This document shows, in pieces, positions 7,927 through 17,891 of a stretch of DNA of 33,060 nucleotides. The first letter of the stretch is position 1, and each line of letters opens with the position of its first letter. Below the pieces are notes generated by a model. The model searched no databases. It was not told the DNA's origin and was given only the letters and a program-made list of their open reading frames with translations. Source of the DNA: Rhizobium sp. CF122 (GTDB lineage: Bacteria; Pseudomonadota; Alphaproteobacteria; Rhizobiales; Rhizobiaceae); NCBI RefSeq assembly GCF_000282035.1, contig NZ_AKKA01000046.1, positions 1 to 33,060 on the forward strand. Direction: 5' to 3'. A program made the translations under genes and the position numbers.

Positions 7927-8202
7927 TCAGCCGTTAACGGCGTCCTTCAGGCCCTTGCCGGGCGTGAACTTCGGCACGTTGCGAGCCGGAATATCGACTT
8001 CAGCGCCGGTGGACGGGTTGCGGCCCTTCGTGGCTGCGCGATGGGAGACGGTGAAGCTACCAAAACCAGCGAGGCGAACGTCGCCCTTGCCCTTCAGTTC
8101 AGCCTGGACGACTTCGAAAACAGCATCAACTGCGGAAGCAGCGTCGGTCTTCGAGAGTCCTGCCTTTTCGGCAACTGCGGACACGAGTTCATTCTTGTTC
8201 AT
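7927..8202 (-). CDS. hupB: DNA-binding protein HU
   Basis: A 91-residue histone-like protein of the HU/IHF family. The N-terminal helices (MNKNELVSAVAEKAGLSKTD) and the beta-arm signature GRNPSTGAEVDIPARNVP at about residues 60-77, with the Arg-Asn-Pro tip, are unmistakable. HU binds and bends DNA non-specifically as a dimer and organises the nucleoid. AAAGGGGTGG precedes the ATG. It lies directly downstream of lon in the same direction, an order common in rhizobia, but a strong terminator between them and its own leader suggest independent transcription. Confidence 0.96.
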   Translation of the reverse strand: MNKNELVSAVAEKAGLSKTDAASAVDAVFEVVQAELKGKGDVRLAGFGSFTVSHRAATKGRNPSTGAEVDIPARNVPKFTPGKGLKDAVNG

Positions 8203-8336
8203 GTTTCCACCCCTTTCTAAATGGTTCGAAACGACTCAAATCTATAAGCTAGGCACAGAATAGAGTTCATCAGGCCCGCCGCACCCCAAAGACCCTGCAA
8301 ATCAAGGAAATGCAAGCACCTGCGTGTCAATTTCAC

Positions 8337-8367
8337 AAAAAAAGGCTGGCGAAAACACCAGCCTTTT
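8337..8367 (-). terminator. Terminator of lon
   Basis: On the minus strand AAAGGCTGG pairs with CCAGCCTTT across an 8-base loop and is followed by a long T-run. It lies 44 bases after the lon stop codon. Confidence 0.92.
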
Positions 8368-8409
8368 CAGGGTTTTTAAGCAATTGGGCACGAATGTGGC
8401 AAACAAAGC

Positions 8410-10824
8410 TCAGTGAGCTATGGTTGCACCTGTTTCATCGAGCCCTTCGACCGTTGCAATGACCGGCGTTTCCACCGTGCCATCCCACTCGATCGCTTCC
8501 GGTCTGCGGACCAGCGCATGCTTGATCACCTCGCCCATGCGGGACACCGGGATGATCTCCATGTTGTTCTTCACGTTGTCCGGAATCTCCGCCAGATCCT
8601 TGGCGTTTTCTTCCGGGATCAGCACCTTCTTGATGCCACCGCGAAGCGCTGCGAGCAGCTTTTCCTTCAGGCCGCCGATTGGCAGAACACGACCGCGAAG
8701 AGTAATCTCACCAGTCATGGCCACATTCTTGTCGACCGGGATACCGGTCATGATCGAGACGATTGCGGTTGCCATGGCAACACCGGCCGACGGACCATCC
8801 TTCGGCGTCGCACCTTCCGGCACGTGCACGTGGATGTCGCTCTTGTCGAAGCGCGGCGGCTCGATGCCGAAATCGACAGCGCGCGAGCGGACGTAAGATG
8901 CCGCTGCGGAGATCGACTCCTTCATGACTTCCTTCAGGTTGCCGGTCACGGTCATCCGACCCTTGCCCGGCATCATGACGCCTTCGATCGTCAGCAGTTC
9001 GCCGCCGACTTCCGTCCAGGCCAGACCGGTGACCACGCCGACCTGATCTTCGCGTTCTGCTTCGCCGTGGCGGAAGCGCGGAACGCCCAGATAGTCGTCG
9101 ATGTTTTCGGCCGTCACATGAACGGACTTCGTCTTGCCCTTGATGATCTCGGTCACCGCCTTGCGGGCGAGCTTCATCAATTCGCGTTCGAAGTTACGAA
9201 CACCGGCTTCGCGGGTGTACTGCTGGCTGATCGCCATCAGGGCATCGTCGCTGACCGAGAATTCATTCGGCTGCAGAGCATGCTCCTTGATGGCCTTCGG
9301 CAGCAGGTGTCGCTTGGCGATCTCACGCTTTTCGTCTTCGGTGTAGCCGGCGATGCGGATGACTTCCATGCGGTCCATCAAGGGCGCCGGAATGTTCAGC
9401 GTGTTCGCCGTCGTGATGAACATCACGTCCGACAGGTCGTATTCGACCTCCAGGTAGTGATCCATGAAGGTCGAGTTCTGAGCCGGATCCAGCACCTCGA
9501 GCAGAGCAGACGACGGATCGCCGCGGAAATCCTGACCCATCTTGTCGATCTCGTCGAGCAGGAAGAGCGGATTGGACTTCTTCGCCTTCTTCATCGATTG
9601 GATGACCTTGCCGGGCATCGAACCGATGTAGGTGCGACGGTGACCGCGGATTTCAGCTTCGTCGCGAACGCCGCCGAGCGCCATGCGGACATACTCACGG
9701 CCAGTCGCCTTGGCGATAGACTGGGCAAGAGAGGTCTTGCCGACGCCCGGAGGGCCGACGAGGCACAGGATCGGACCCTTGATCTTGGTCGCGCGAGCCT
9801 GAACAGCCAGGTACTCGACGATGCGCTCCTTGACCTTGTCGAGACCGAAGTGATCGGCTTCGAGGATCTTCTCGGCGTTGTTGAGGTCCGTCTTGATCTT
9901 CGACTTCTTGCCCCACGGAATGCCGAGCAGCCAGTCGAGGTAGTTGCGGACAACAGTCGCTTCGGCCGACATCGGGCTCATTTGCCGCAGCTTCTTCAGC
10001 TCGGCATCGGCCTTTTCGCGTGCTTCTTTCGACAGCTTCGTCTTGGAGATGCGTTCTTCCAGTTCGGCCATCTCGTCGCGGCCTTCCTCGCCGTCGCCGA
10101 GCTCCTTCTGGATCGCCTTCATCTGCTCATTCAGGTAGTACTCGCGCTGGGTTTTCTCCATCTGGCGCTTGACGCGCGAACGGATGCGCTTTTCGACCTG
10201 CAGGACCGAGATCTCGCCTTCCATGAAGCCGAGCGCCTTTTCGAGGCGTGCCTTGACACTGGTGGTTTCCAGCATCTCCTGCTTCTCGGTGATCTTGATC
10301 GACAGGTGCGACGCAACCGTGTCGGCGAGCTTCGAGTAGTCGTCGATCTGGCTAGCGGCGCCAACGACCTCAGGCGAGATCTTCTTGTTGAGCTTTACGT
10401 AGCTCTCGAATTCGGACACGACCGAGCGGCTGAGCGCTTCCAGTTCGACCGGATCGTCATGCGGCTCTTCGAGAACATGGCCAAGGGCTTCATAAAAGTC
10501 CTCGCGATCGGTGTAGGCGTCGATCTCGGCGCGTGCGCGACCTTCGACCAGAACCTTGACGGTGCCATCAGGCAGCTTCAGCAGCTGCAGCACGTTGGCG
10601 ACGGTGCCGACATTGTGAATGGCAGAGGGTTCCGGATCGTCATCGCTCGCGTTGATCTGCGTGACGAGCATGATCTGCTTGTCCGATCCCATGACCTCCT
10701 CAAGCGCACGGATCGACTTCTCGCGGCCGACGAATAGCGGCACGATCATATGCGGGAAGACGACGATATCGCGCAGGGGCAAAACCGGATATGCGATGCT
10801 CGCAACTGACGTTTTCTTCGTCAT
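8410..10824 (-). CDS. lon: ATP-dependent Lon protease
   Basis: An 804-residue protein with all Lon parts. The N-terminal LON substrate-binding domain spans roughly residues 12-205. The AAA+ module has Walker A GPPGVGKT at 357-364 and Walker B FLLDEID at about 420. The C-terminal S16 peptidase has the catalytic dyad Ser679 (KDGPSAG) and Lys720 (GGLKEK). Length and residue positions match the E. coli enzyme closely. Lon is a cytosolic homohexamer that degrades misfolded proteins and regulators. AAAGGAAAT lies just before the ATG. A heat-shock-type promoter is visible about 80-110 bases upstream, and the gene has its own terminator. Confidence 0.98.
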   Translation of the reverse strand: MTKKTSVASIAYPVLPLRDIVVFPHMIVPLFVGREKSIRALEEVMGSDKQIMLVTQINASDDDPEPSAIHNVGTVANVLQLLKLPDGTVKVLVEGRARAEIDAYTDREDFYEALGHVLEEPHDDPVELEALSRSVVSEFESYVKLNKKISPEVVGAASQIDDYSKLADTVASHLSIKITEKQEMLETTSVKARLEKALGFMEGEISVLQVEKRIRSRVKRQMEKTQREYYLNEQMKAIQKELGDGEEGRDEMAELEERISKTKLSKEAREKADAELKKLRQMSPMSAEATVVRNYLDWLLGIPWGKKSKIKTDLNNAEKILEADHFGLDKVKERIVEYLAVQARATKIKGPILCLVGPPGVGKTSLAQSIAKATGREYVRMALGGVRDEAEIRGHRRTYIGSMPGKVIQSMKKAKKSNPLFLLDEIDKMGQDFRGDPSSALLEVLDPAQNSTFMDHYLEVEYDLSDVMFITTANTLNIPAPLMDRMEVIRIAGYTEDEKREIAKRHLLPKAIKEHALQPNEFSVSDDALMAISQQYTREAGVRNFERELMKLARKAVTEIIKGKTKSVHVTAENIDDYLGVPRFRHGEAEREDQVGVVTGLAWTEVGGELLTIEGVMMPGKGRMTVTGNLKEVMKESISAAASYVRSRAVDFGIEPPRFDKSDIHVHVPEGATPKDGPSAGVAMATAIVSIMTGIPVDKNVAMTGEITLRGRVLPIGGLKEKLLAALRGGIKKVLIPEENAKDLAEIPDNVKNNMEIIPVSRMGEVIKHALVRRPEAIEWDGTVETPVIATVEGLDETGATIAH

Positions 10825-11170
10825 TTTATTTCCTTTCCATCGTCCCGTTGCCGGGCTCTTCTGGCGCGGCCACTAGAACCGGGCCGCACTCCACTTGAGA
10901 CAACAAGTGGAGGTTCTCACTATGCTTTTCAAGCTGCGCCATGGCCGGTGTCCCCCTGGACATGACAGCTATGCTACAACGGAACACCTTCACTCTGGAG
11001 CGCCAGGCTGGACCGGCGCTTGCCACTTCCGCGCCGGCTAACGCACAAGGCCGAAACACACCAACGGAATCATTCCATAATTGCCACGGACTTGGAAATC
11101 CGCAACGGCAGCAGAAGCGCTTTCAGACCTCTTTAGCAAGATTTATCAAGGTCGTGCACTGGTTTTGAAA
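10825..11170. other. lon leader / intergenic region
   Basis: About 350 bases between lon and the clpX terminator. It contains the candidate lon promoter and a perfect 8-bp dyad, CTCCACTT (10889-10896) and AAGTGGAG (10905-10912), that overlaps the promoter -10. No gene is supported. Confidence 0.45.
10905..10933 (-). promoter_or_regulatory. Candidate RpoH (sigma32) promoter of lon
   Basis: On the minus strand CTTGAA, a 17-base spacer and CCACTT approximate the alphaproteobacterial RpoH pattern CTTGAA-N17/18-CYATNT, with one mismatch in the -10. lon belongs to the heat-shock regulon in most proteobacteria. The position, about 80 bases before the start codon, fits. Confidence 0.5.
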
Positions 11171-11200
11171 TAGAAAGAGGCCTGCCGACGGCAAGCCCCT
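11171..11200 (-). terminator. Terminator of clpX
   Basis: On the minus strand AGGGGCTTGCC pairs with GGCAGGCCTCT (two G-T pairs) around a 3-base loop. TTCTATTTC follows. It lies 40 bases after the clpX stop codon. Confidence 0.8.
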
Positions 11201-11239
11201 TAAATTCACGGTTCGTATCGTAAAGATATCTCTAATGCC

Positions 11240-12517
11240 TCACGCCGAAGCATTGGCCTTCTCGTCCTGACGATCGGCGTAGATGTAAAGCGGACGGGCG
11301 GAGCCGCGCGCCACTTCCTCGGAGATAACGACCTCACGTACGCCTTCCAGCGCCGGCAGTTCGAACATCGTGTCGAGCAGGATCTTTTCCATGATCGAGC
11401 GAAGGCCGCGAGCACCGGTCTTGCGCACGATCGCCTTGCGGGCGATCTCGCGAAGAGCGTCCTCGTGGAAGGTTAGTTCCACGTCTTCCATCTCGAACAG
11501 GCGCTGGTACTGCTTGATCAGCGCGTTCTTCGGCTCGGACAGGATCTGGATCAGCGCATCCTCATCGAGATCCTCGAGCGTCGCCAGGACCGGCAGACGG
11601 CCGATGAACTCAGGGATCAGGCCGAACTTGACCAGATCTTCCGGCTCGAGCTCGCGCAGAACTTCGCCGACGCGGCGGTCGTCCGGAGCCTTGACCGTTG
11701 CGCCGAAGCCGATCGAGGTCTTCTCGCCGCGCGCGGAGATGATCTTGTCGAGGCCGGCAAAGGCCCCACCGCAGATGAACAGGATGTTCGTGGTGTCGAC
11801 CTGCAGGAACTCTTGCTGCGGATGCTTGCGCCCGCCCTGTGGCGGCACGGAGGCGACCGTGCCTTCCATGATCTTCAACAACGCCTGCTGGACGCCCTCG
11901 CCCGACACGTCGCGGGTGATCGACGGGTTGTCCGACTTGCGGGAGATCTTGTCGACTTCGTCGATGTAGACGATGCCGCGCTGAGCGCGCTCGACGTTGT
12001 AGTCAGCAGCCTGCAGCAGCTTCAGGATGATGTTTTCGACGTCCTCACCGACATAGCCGGCTTCCGTCAGCGTCGTCGCATCGGCCATGGTGAAGGGCAC
12101 GTCGATGATGCGAGCGAGCGTTTGGGCAAGATAGGTCTTGCCGCAGCCAGTCGGGCCGACCAGCATGATGTTCGACTTCGCCAGCTCGACTTCGCTGTTC
12201 TTCGTGGCATGCGCGAGGCGCTTGTAATGGTTGTGAACGGCGACGGACAGGATCTTCTTCGCCTGGCGCTGGCCGATGACGTATTCGTCGAGAACCTTGA
12301 TGATGTCCTGGGGCGTGGGAACGCCGTCACGGGACTTGACCATCGAGGACTTGTTCTCTTCGCGAATGATGTCCATGCACAGTTCGACGCATTCATCGCA
12401 AATGAAAACCGTCGGTCCGGCAATCAGCTTCCGGACTTCGTGCTGGCTCTTTCCGCAGAAGGAGCAGTACAGGGTGTTTTTAGAGTCGCCGCCGTTGCTG
12501 CCGCTGACCTTGCTCAT
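11240..12517 (-). CDS. clpX: ClpX, ATPase subunit of the ClpXP protease
   Basis: A 425-residue AAA+ unfoldase. The N-terminal zinc-binding domain has Cys18, Cys21, Cys40 and Cys43. The ATPase core has Walker A GPTGCGKT and Walker [10 protein letters not shown], with the RLPV-type sensor region [11 protein letters not shown] further on. ClpX recognises degradation tags, unfolds the substrate and feeds it into ClpP in the cytosol. In alphaproteobacteria ClpXP also drives cell-cycle proteolysis. GGAAGGAAAG precedes the ATG. It lies downstream of clpP in the same direction with a 293-base gap, so it may be cotranscribed or have its own promoter. Confidence 0.98.
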   Translation of the reverse strand: MSKVSGSNGGDSKNTLYCSFCGKSQHEVRKLIAGPTVFICDECVELCMDIIREENKSSMVKSRDGVPTPQDIIKVLDEYVIGQRQAKKILSVAVHNHYKRLAHATKNSEVELAKSNIMLVGPTGCGKTYLAQTLARIIDVPFTMADATTLTEAGYVGEDVENIILKLLQAADYNVERAQRGIVYIDEVDKISRKSDNPSITRDVSGEGVQQALLKIMEGTVASVPPQGGRKHPQQEFLQVDTTNILFICGGAFAGLDKIISARGEKTSIGFGATVKAPDDRRVGEVLRELEPEDLVKFGLIPEFIGRLPVLATLEDLDEDALIQILSEPKNALIKQYQRLFEMEDVELTFHEDALREIARKAIVRKTGARGLRSIMEKILLDTMFELPALEGVREVVISEEVARGSARPLYIYADRQDEKANASA

Positions 12518-12681
12518 ATCACTTTCCTTCCAGCACGCCGCATTTCAAGGTGAAATTACGGTCCACTCATTGGCCTGCTCCACGCTTGGAGCCCCAGCCG
12601 GCCAAGGCCGTTAAGGGGTACGAACCGGTCCAAACTATGCTGTCCTGGCTCCGGCGGCAACGAATTCCCCTTCGACTGCCG

Positions 12682-12711
12682 ATGCTATGTCATAAAAATT
12701 CAACATAGCAT
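12682..12711. repeat. Perfect 9-bp inverted repeat between clpP and clpX
   Basis: ATGCTATGT and ACATAGCAT are exact reverse complements around a 12-base A+T-rich spacer. There is no T-run beyond the stem in the clpP direction, so it is either a weak clpP terminator or a protein-binding dyad ahead of clpX. Confidence 0.55.
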
Positions 12712-12810
12712 TAATACTTGAGATTGCCGCACCCGCCACCGGGTTTCTTCCCTTGTTCAATCACAAATGAGATAGAACTGTGGCGGATACAACACCATCC
12801 CTACTTCTCA

Positions 12811-13440
12811 CTAGGCGGCATCGCCTTCCATCTCGACGCGAGACGTCAGAACCTTGTCGATGACGCCCCAGGTCTGAGCCTCGTCCGCATCCATGAAGTG
12901 GTCGCGGTCGAGGGTCTTTTCGACTTCCTCGTAGGTGCGACCAGTGTGCTTGACGTAAACTTCGTTGAGGCGGCGCTTCATCTTCAGAATATCGCGGGCG
13001 TGACGCTCGATGTCCGATGCCTGGCCCTGGAAGCCGCCCGATGGCTGATGCACCATGATGCGGGAATTCGGGGTGGCAAAGCGCATGTCCTTGTGGCCGG
13101 CAGCAAGCAGCAGCGAGCCCATGGAGGCGGCCTGGCCGATGCAGAGCGTCGAGACAGCAGGCTTGATGAACTGCATCGTGTCGTAGATCGCCATGCCGGC
13201 AGTAACAACGCCGCCCGGCGAGTTGATGTAGAGCGCAATTTCCTTCTTCGGGTTTTCGGCCTCGAGGAACAGGAGCTGGGCGCAGACGAGCGTGGCCATG
13301 TGATCCTCGACCGGCCCAGTCAGGAAGATGATGCGTTCCTTGAGCAGGCGCGAATAGATGTCGTAGGAGCGTTCACCGCGATTGGTCTGTTCCACGACCA
13401 TTGGCACGAGGGCCATAGCGGTATCGACTGGGTTTCTCAT
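12811..13440 (-). CDS. clpP: ClpP, peptidase subunit of Clp proteases
   Basis: A 209-residue serine peptidase. The catalytic residues are Ser106 in GQAASMGS, His131 in [10 protein letters not shown] and, most likely, Asp180 in LDRDHFM. The NSPGG oxyanion motif is at 73-77. ClpP forms a double-heptamer chamber that degrades proteins delivered by ClpX or ClpA. Upstream lies a good RpoH-type promoter. AAAGGA precedes the ATG by about 7 bases. Rhizobia often carry several clpP paralogues; the linkage to clpX and lon marks this as the main chromosomal copy. Confidence 0.97.
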   Translation of the reverse strand: MRNPVDTAMALVPMVVEQTNRGERSYDIYSRLLKERIIFLTGPVEDHMATLVCAQLLFLEAENPKKEIALYINSPGGVVTAGMAIYDTMQFIKPAVSTLCIGQAASMGSLLLAAGHKDMRFATPNSRIMVHQPSGGFQGQASDIERHARDILKMKRRLNEVYVKHTGRTYEEVEKTLDRDHFMDADEAQTWGVIDKVLTSRVEMEGDAA

Positions 13441-13820
13441 GTGCGTCCTTTGTCAACGTCTGCCGGCTATAGCCGGGAATCAAAGAAAATGCCTTATCCC
13501 TACATAGAGCTTCCCTGCCCTCCTCTTCAAGACGCGCTGATGGATAACGTTAAGAGGGGCAGGCGTAAGGTGAACAACTTTTCGCCCGATATACGCTCAT
13601 GCCTGCAAATAGCTTCGAAGAGCGAGCGGCGATCGCGCGGTCGCACAGCTTTTGTCGGTGCCAGGATGAACGAATTCTGAATCCACTTGCGACTATGCTG
13701 CGTTTACAGAGCAGAAAGCCTAACCACAACTCGGCACAAAAATGCGCCGCCGAGCCAGGCGTAATTAATGAAGTTGCCAGTTTCCTCCGAGAGAATGCGC
13801 GCAATGCAAGGGGTATTGCC
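13441..13820. other. Divergent intergenic region, clpP / diguanylate cyclase
   Basis: About 380 bases. The clpP-proximal part holds the RpoH-type promoter. The rest is an in-frame extension of the downstream gene from 13599, which I judge non-coding because it lacks a ribosome binding site and family-like sequence. Confidence 0.4.
13502..13531 (-). promoter_or_regulatory. RpoH (sigma32) promoter of clpP
   Basis: On the minus strand CTTGAA, an 18-base spacer and CTATGT match the alphaproteobacterial heat-shock consensus CTTGAA-N17/18-CYATNT at every defined position. It lies about 60 bases before the clpP start. Confidence 0.68.
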
Positions 13821-15071
13821 GTGTTCAATGTTACGACTGGATTAGCCATTTGGTGCTCGGAAGCCATGACGCTCGCGCTGGTAGCGTTCATGGCCTGGCG
13901 CCACAATGTCCGAAACAAGACCTATTTCTATTGGGGAATGGGCTTTCTTCTTAGCGGCGTGGGCTTCGCAATGGTTGCGCTGCGCGGGCAGATACCTGAC
14001 ATCCTCTCCATCGAGATCGGCAACACGATCGCGCTATGTGGGCAGAGCGCGTGGGTTGCCGGGTACCTGGCGCTTGACCGTCGCAAGCTCGAATGGTGGG
14101 CATTGCTGCCACCGCTCGTTTGGTTGGGTGGCGTCTTCCTGCCGTGGGTCAATGACGACTACACCAATCGCGTCATTCTCTACAACCTGGCCTCGGCCAC
14201 CGGCGCGACGGCGCTAGCAATGGCAGTCTGCATGACCGGCCAGCGCACCGAGGGCTCAAGAAGCAAACTGGGGGCTATCTTTGTGATCCAGAGCCTCCTG
14301 TGCTTCGGTACGGCGACGGCAATGGCGGTCATCGGCCCCACCGACGCGGAAGCCGCCAACTTCGCGGGCGCCGCCGCTATGGCGACGGGATTCCTGCTGA
14401 CCCTAGCGTGCGCCCTCACCTGCGTCGTCATCATGGAACGTTCGGAGAAGCATCTTCGTATGCTCAGCCTGACCGATTCGCTGACGGGCGTCTTGAACCG
14501 GCGCGGCCTTTTCGGCCGGTTCGATGACATTCAGGAGAGCGCGTTCCACAACAACCGCCAGGTCGCCGTACTGCTCTTCGACCTCGACCACTTCAAACGC
14601 GTCAACGATCGGTTCGGACACCAGGCTGGCGACATCGTGCTGACGGTCTTTGCGCGCATGGCTCGCCAGTTCGTCCCTGCCGGCGCCTTCGGTCGCATGG
14701 GCGGCGAGGAGTTTGCCGCTTTCGCGACGGTGGCCGACCAGACCGAGGCGGAAGCGCTCGCGGAATCAATCCGTGCCGAATTCTGCCGGGTCCCGGTGAG
14801 CACCGGCGACGCGATCATTCCCGCAACGGTCAGCACTGGCGTCGCCCTCGCCTCGGCCATCGAGGCCAATAGGGACAAGCTGGTTTCGGCGGCCGATCGC
14901 GCGCTATATGCCGCCAAGGCAGCCGGCCGCAACTGCACCGTCATCTTTGGTGAAGCCGAAGCGGCGGCTCCGCCGCCTCCGCAGCCCGATCAAACAAGTG
15001 GCGAACTTGTCCCAACACTTGACGACCAGATTCATGCGCTTCGCCGCGTCGGATCACTGTCCAGAGGTTGA
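13821..15071 (+). CDS. Membrane-bound diguanylate cyclase (GGEEF)
   Basis: About 416 residues. The N-terminal half has about seven hydrophobic segments (from LAIWCSEAMTLALVAFMAW to the one before VVIMERSEKHL), a membrane sensor module of unknown ligand. A short linker leads to a GGDEF domain with DSLTGVLNRRG, FDLDHFKRVND and an intact active-site GGEEF at about 294-298. It should make c-di-GMP from two GTP. The RxxD inhibitory site expected five residues before GGEEF is absent, so product inhibition is unlikely. The GTG at 13821 is chosen because AAGGGG lies 6 bases upstream; an in-frame ATG at 13599 would add 74 residues with no family-like features. Confidence 0.83.
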   Translation: MFNVTTGLAIWCSEAMTLALVAFMAWRHNVRNKTYFYWGMGFLLSGVGFAMVALRGQIPDILSIEIGNTIALCGQSAWVAGYLALDRRKLEWWALLPPLVWLGGVFLPWVNDDYTNRVILYNLASATGATALAMAVCMTGQRTEGSRSKLGAIFVIQSLLCFGTATAMAVIGPTDAEAANFAGAAAMATGFLLTLACALTCVVIMERSEKHLRMLSLTDSLTGVLNRRGLFGRFDDIQESAFHNNRQVAVLLFDLDHFKRVNDRFGHQAGDIVLTVFARMARQFVPAGAFGRMGGEEFAAFATVADQTEAEALAESIRAEFCRVPVSTGDAIIPATVSTGVALASAIEANRDKLVSAADRALYAAKAAGRNCTVIFGEAEAAAPPPPQPDQTSGELVPTLDDQIHALRRVGSLSRG

Positions 15072-15080
15072 GCCCATCTT

Positions 15081-15112
15081 TTCGAGGCTTGGCAAATCCG
15101 CTAAGCCTCGAA
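15081..15112 (+). repeat. Perfect 10-bp inverted repeat just before the P450 start
   Basis: TTCGAGGCTT and AAGCCTCGAA are exact reverse complements with a 12-base spacer, ending two bases before the P450 ATG at 15115. No T-run follows. It could be an operator, a terminator for the upstream gene, or an mRNA hairpin at the translation start. Confidence 0.65.
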
Positions 15113-15114
15113 GC

Positions 15115-16359
15115 ATGATGATCCCACCATTCCTTTCCATCGATCCCGCCAGACGTCACGTCTCCCTCGACGCAAGCAATCCCGCCTTCTACAGCGATCC
15201 GAACACCGTCTACGCCGCTCTGCACGCGCACTGCCCCACATTCTATTGGGTGCAGCAGAAGCAGTGGTTCTTCACCGGCTACGACCACGTCAACAGCCTG
15301 CTTCGCGATCGCCGCTTCGGCCGCCAGATCCTTCACATAGCCTCGCGTGATGAGCTTGGTCTTCCCGAACCGGATCAGCACGTGGCGAATTTCGATCTCG
15401 CCGAACGATACTCCTTGCTGGAGCTGGAGCCACCCGAGCACACCCGTCTGCGAACGCTCGTTAACCGCGCTTTCGTCTCTCGCCACGTCGAGAAGATGAA
15501 GCCGGAGCTTGCCGAGCTCGCCGATAGGCTCATTGATGGCTTCGAGAAGGACAACGAAGTCGAGCTGCTTTCAGCATTTGCCGATATTATTCCGGTAACG
15601 ATGATTGCCCGCATGATCGGCATTCCGGAGGAAATGGGACCGCAGCTCCTGAAGTGGTCCCACGCCTACATTCGCATGTATCTCTTCGGTCGCACCCGCG
15701 AGGACGAAGATGGCGCCGAGCGGGCCGCCAAGGAATTTTCGGACTATATAAAGACGGTCATCGCCGAGCGCCGCGCCAATCCGCGGGACGATCTGCTGAC
15801 GCACATGATCCACACCGAGCACAAAGGCCAGTATCTGACCGAGGACGAGCTCGTCTCGACGACGATCGTACTGCTCAATGCCGGTCACGAGGCGACGGTC
15901 CACCAGATCGGTAACTCAGTTCGCATCATCTTGGAAAGCGGGCGCGATCCGACCGAACTTTTCAAGGACGAGGCAACGACCGAACGAACCGTGGAAGAGT
16001 CCCTGCGCCTCTGCGCGCCGGTTCACATTTTCCAGCGCTGGGCGCTCGAACCCGTCGAGATCGACGGCATTTCATTCAAGCGAGGCGACAAGGTGAGCCT
16101 CATTCTGGCCGCTGCCAACCTCGACCCAACAAAATTCAGCGATCCGCTGACCTTCAAGCCTGACCGCAACGAGGCTGCCAACCTCTCCTTTGGCGCGGGC
16201 ATCCATTTCTGCATCGGGGCGCCGCTGGCAAGACTGGAACTGAACATCGTCCTGCCAATTCTGTTCAAGCGGCTGCCAGGGCTCAGGCTCGCCCGGACGC
16301 CCGTCGTGAAAGACGTCTATCATTTCCATGGATTGGACCGCCTGGATCTGGCTTGGTAG
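15115..16359 (+). CDS. Cytochrome P450
   Basis: A 414-residue soluble bacterial P450. The haem-binding loop FGAGIHFCIG has the thiolate ligand Cys366. The K-helix ExxR is Glu295/Arg298. The I-helix reads AGHEAT at 256-261, so the usual acid-alcohol pair (E-T) is E259-A260 with Thr shifted to 261, a variant also known in CYP107-like enzymes. It would hydroxylate a small substrate using a ferredoxin partner; no ferredoxin or reductase gene is nearby and the substrate is unknown. The start is taken at the first of two adjacent ATGs, with no clear ribosome binding site because an inverted repeat fills that position. A terminator follows. Confidence 0.93.
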   Translation: MMIPPFLSIDPARRHVSLDASNPAFYSDPNTVYAALHAHCPTFYWVQQKQWFFTGYDHVNSLLRDRRFGRQILHIASRDELGLPEPDQHVANFDLAERYSLLELEPPEHTRLRTLVNRAFVSRHVEKMKPELAELADRLIDGFEKDNEVELLSAFADIIPVTMIARMIGIPEEMGPQLLKWSHAYIRMYLFGRTREDEDGAERAAKEFSDYIKTVIAERRANPRDDLLTHMIHTEHKGQYLTEDELVSTTIVLLNAGHEATVHQIGNSVRIILESGRDPTELFKDEATTERTVEESLRLCAPVHIFQRWALEPVEIDGISFKRGDKVSLILAAANLDPTKFSDPLTFKPDRNEAANLSFGAGIHFCIGAPLARLELNIVLPILFKRLPGLRLARTPVVKDVYHFHGLDRLDLAW

Positions 16360-16370
16360 GCCACAAATAA

Positions 16371-16402
16371 GAAAGCCCGCGCTCGGGAGAACGCAGGCTT
16401 TC
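16371..16402. terminator. Bidirectional terminator between P450 and dctA
   Basis: AAAGCC-C-GCG pairs with CGC-A-GGCTTT, and TCCTTTTCTTT follows on the plus strand. The minus-strand reading ends in TTTCTTATTT, so it can end both convergent transcripts. Confidence 0.82.
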
Positions 16403-16432
16403 CTTTTCTTTCCGGCGCCTTGCGGCGAGGCG

Positions 16433-17767
16433 TTATTCCGCAGCCTGCAGAGCCGGCACTCCGTCTTCCGGTTCCGGCGGCAACTTGCCGGCTAAGGCAG
16501 CAGCAAACTTCGTCTGGTCAAGCTCATTTTCCCAGCGGGCGACGACGACCGTTGCAACCGCGTTGCCGACAAAGTTCGTCAAGGCGCGGCATTCCGACAT
16601 GAAGCGATCGATTCCGAGGATCAACGCCATGCCGGCAACTGGAACCGAGGGCACAACGGAGAGCGTTGCAGCGAGCGTGATGAAGCCGGCGCCGGTGATG
16701 CCGGCAGCGCCCTTCGAGCTCAGCATCGCAACCAGCAGAAGCAGGATCTGATCCGCCAGGGTCAGCGGCGTGTCCGTCGCCTGAGCGATGAAGAGGGCTG
16801 CGAGCGTCATATAGATGTTCGTGCCGTCGAGGTTGAAGGAATAGCCCGTCGGAATGACGAGACCGACAACAGAGCGTTTGCAGCCTGCCTGCTCCATCTT
16901 GGCCATGAGGCCCGGAAGTGCCGCTTCCGAAGAGGAGGTGCCGAGAACGAGTAGGAGCTCTTCCTTGATGTAGCGGATCAAGGCCAGGATCGAGAATCCG
17001 TTGTACCGCGCGACCGCGCCGAGGACGACGAGCACGAAGAGCAGCGACGTCAGGTAGAAGGTACCGATCAGCATTGCCAGATTTGCAATGGAACCGATGC
17101 CGTATTTTCCGATCGTGAAGGCCATGGCGCCGAAAGCGCCGATTGGAGCGGCCTTCATCAGGACTGCCACCAGCTTGAAGACCGGCGCGGTCAGTGCCTG
17201 CAGGAAGTCGACGACCGGACGGCCGCGATCGCCGACCATGGCAAGCGCGATGCCGAACAGGACGGAGAAGAAAAGCACCTGAAGAATGTCGCCGTCGGCA
17301 AAGGCACCAACGATGGTGTTCGGAATAATGTTCATCAGGAAGCCCGTGATGGTCGTGTCATGAGCTTTCGCCGCGTAACTTGCCACGGCCTTGGCATCCA
17401 GCGTCGCCGGATCGATATGCATGCCGGCGCCCGGCTGTATGACATTGGCGACCACTAGGCCGACCGCCAGTGCCAGCGTTGAAAAGACGAGGAAGTATAG
17501 CATCGCCTTACCGGCGACGCGTCCAACCTTCTGCAGATCGGACATGCCGGCAATGCCCGTCGCAACCGTCAAGAAGATGACGGGGGCGATGATCATCTTG
17601 ACGAGCTTGATGAAGGCGTCGCCGAGCGGCTTCAGCGAGGAGCCGATGTCGGGATAGAAATGACCAAGCAGGATGCCGGCACAGATGGCGGCAAGAACCT
17701 GTACGTAAAGAAGTCGATAGAAGGGAACCTTGCCGCGCGGCTGCGCGACTGGAAGTGCTGCACCCAT
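16433..17767 (-). CDS. dctA: C4-dicarboxylate transporter DctA
   Basis: A 444-residue inner-membrane symporter of the dicarboxylate/amino acid:cation (DAACS, SLC1-like) family. It has the helical N-terminus with [19 protein letters not shown], the serine-rich re-entrant motif [10 protein letters not shown] and the signature [14 protein letters not shown]. It imports succinate, fumarate and malate; in rhizobia it feeds the bacteroid during nitrogen fixation. Length matches characterised rhizobial DctA. The ATG at 17767 is preceded by GGAGG six bases upstream, so longer in-frame starts (17779, 17824) are disfavoured. Transcription is from a sigma54 promoter activated by DctD, whose genes are divergent next door. 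Confidence 0.97.
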   Translation of the reverse strand: MGAALPVAQPRGKVPFYRLLYVQVLAAICAGILLGHFYPDIGSSLKPLGDAFIKLVKMIIAPVIFLTVATGIAGMSDLQKVGRVAGKAMLYFLVFSTLALAVGLVVANVIQPGAGMHIDPATLDAKAVASYAAKAHDTTITGFLMNIIPNTIVGAFADGDILQVLFFSVLFGIALAMVGDRGRPVVDFLQALTAPVFKLVAVLMKAAPIGAFGAMAFTIGKYGIGSIANLAMLIGTFYLTSLLFVLVVLGAVARYNGFSILALIRYIKEELLLVLGTSSSEAALPGLMAKMEQAGCKRSVVGLVIPTGYSFNLDGTNIYMTLAALFIAQATDTPLTLADQILLLLVAMLSSKGAAGITGAGFITLAATLSVVPSVPVAGMALILGIDRFMSECRALTNFVGNAVATVVVARWENELDQTKFAAALAGKLPPEPEDGVPALQAAE

Positions 17768-17856
17768 GATGTCCTCCATGTGCCCCAAAACCAAAGTGGC
17801 CTCCCGGGGCGATTGCGTTACCAAGTCAACAGCCCACGCGGCTGTTTGCGGAGGAT

Positions 17857-17873
17857 TTGCAACATGCGTGCCA
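17857..17873 (-). promoter_or_regulatory. Sigma54 (RpoN) promoter of dctA
   Basis: On the minus strand TGGCACG-CATG-TTGCA matches the -24/-12 consensus (TGGCAC-N5-TTGCW) with GG and GC at the required spacing. The expected start of transcription is near 17847, giving a leader of about 80 bases. Confidence 0.93.
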
Positions 17874-17891
17874 AGTCATAGATTTCATGAC

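Noticed and set aside
8413..10737. A 774-codon plus-strand open frame antisense to lon
   Set aside because: It is a codon-bias shadow of lon in a GC-rich genome. It has no known domain, and lon is certain.
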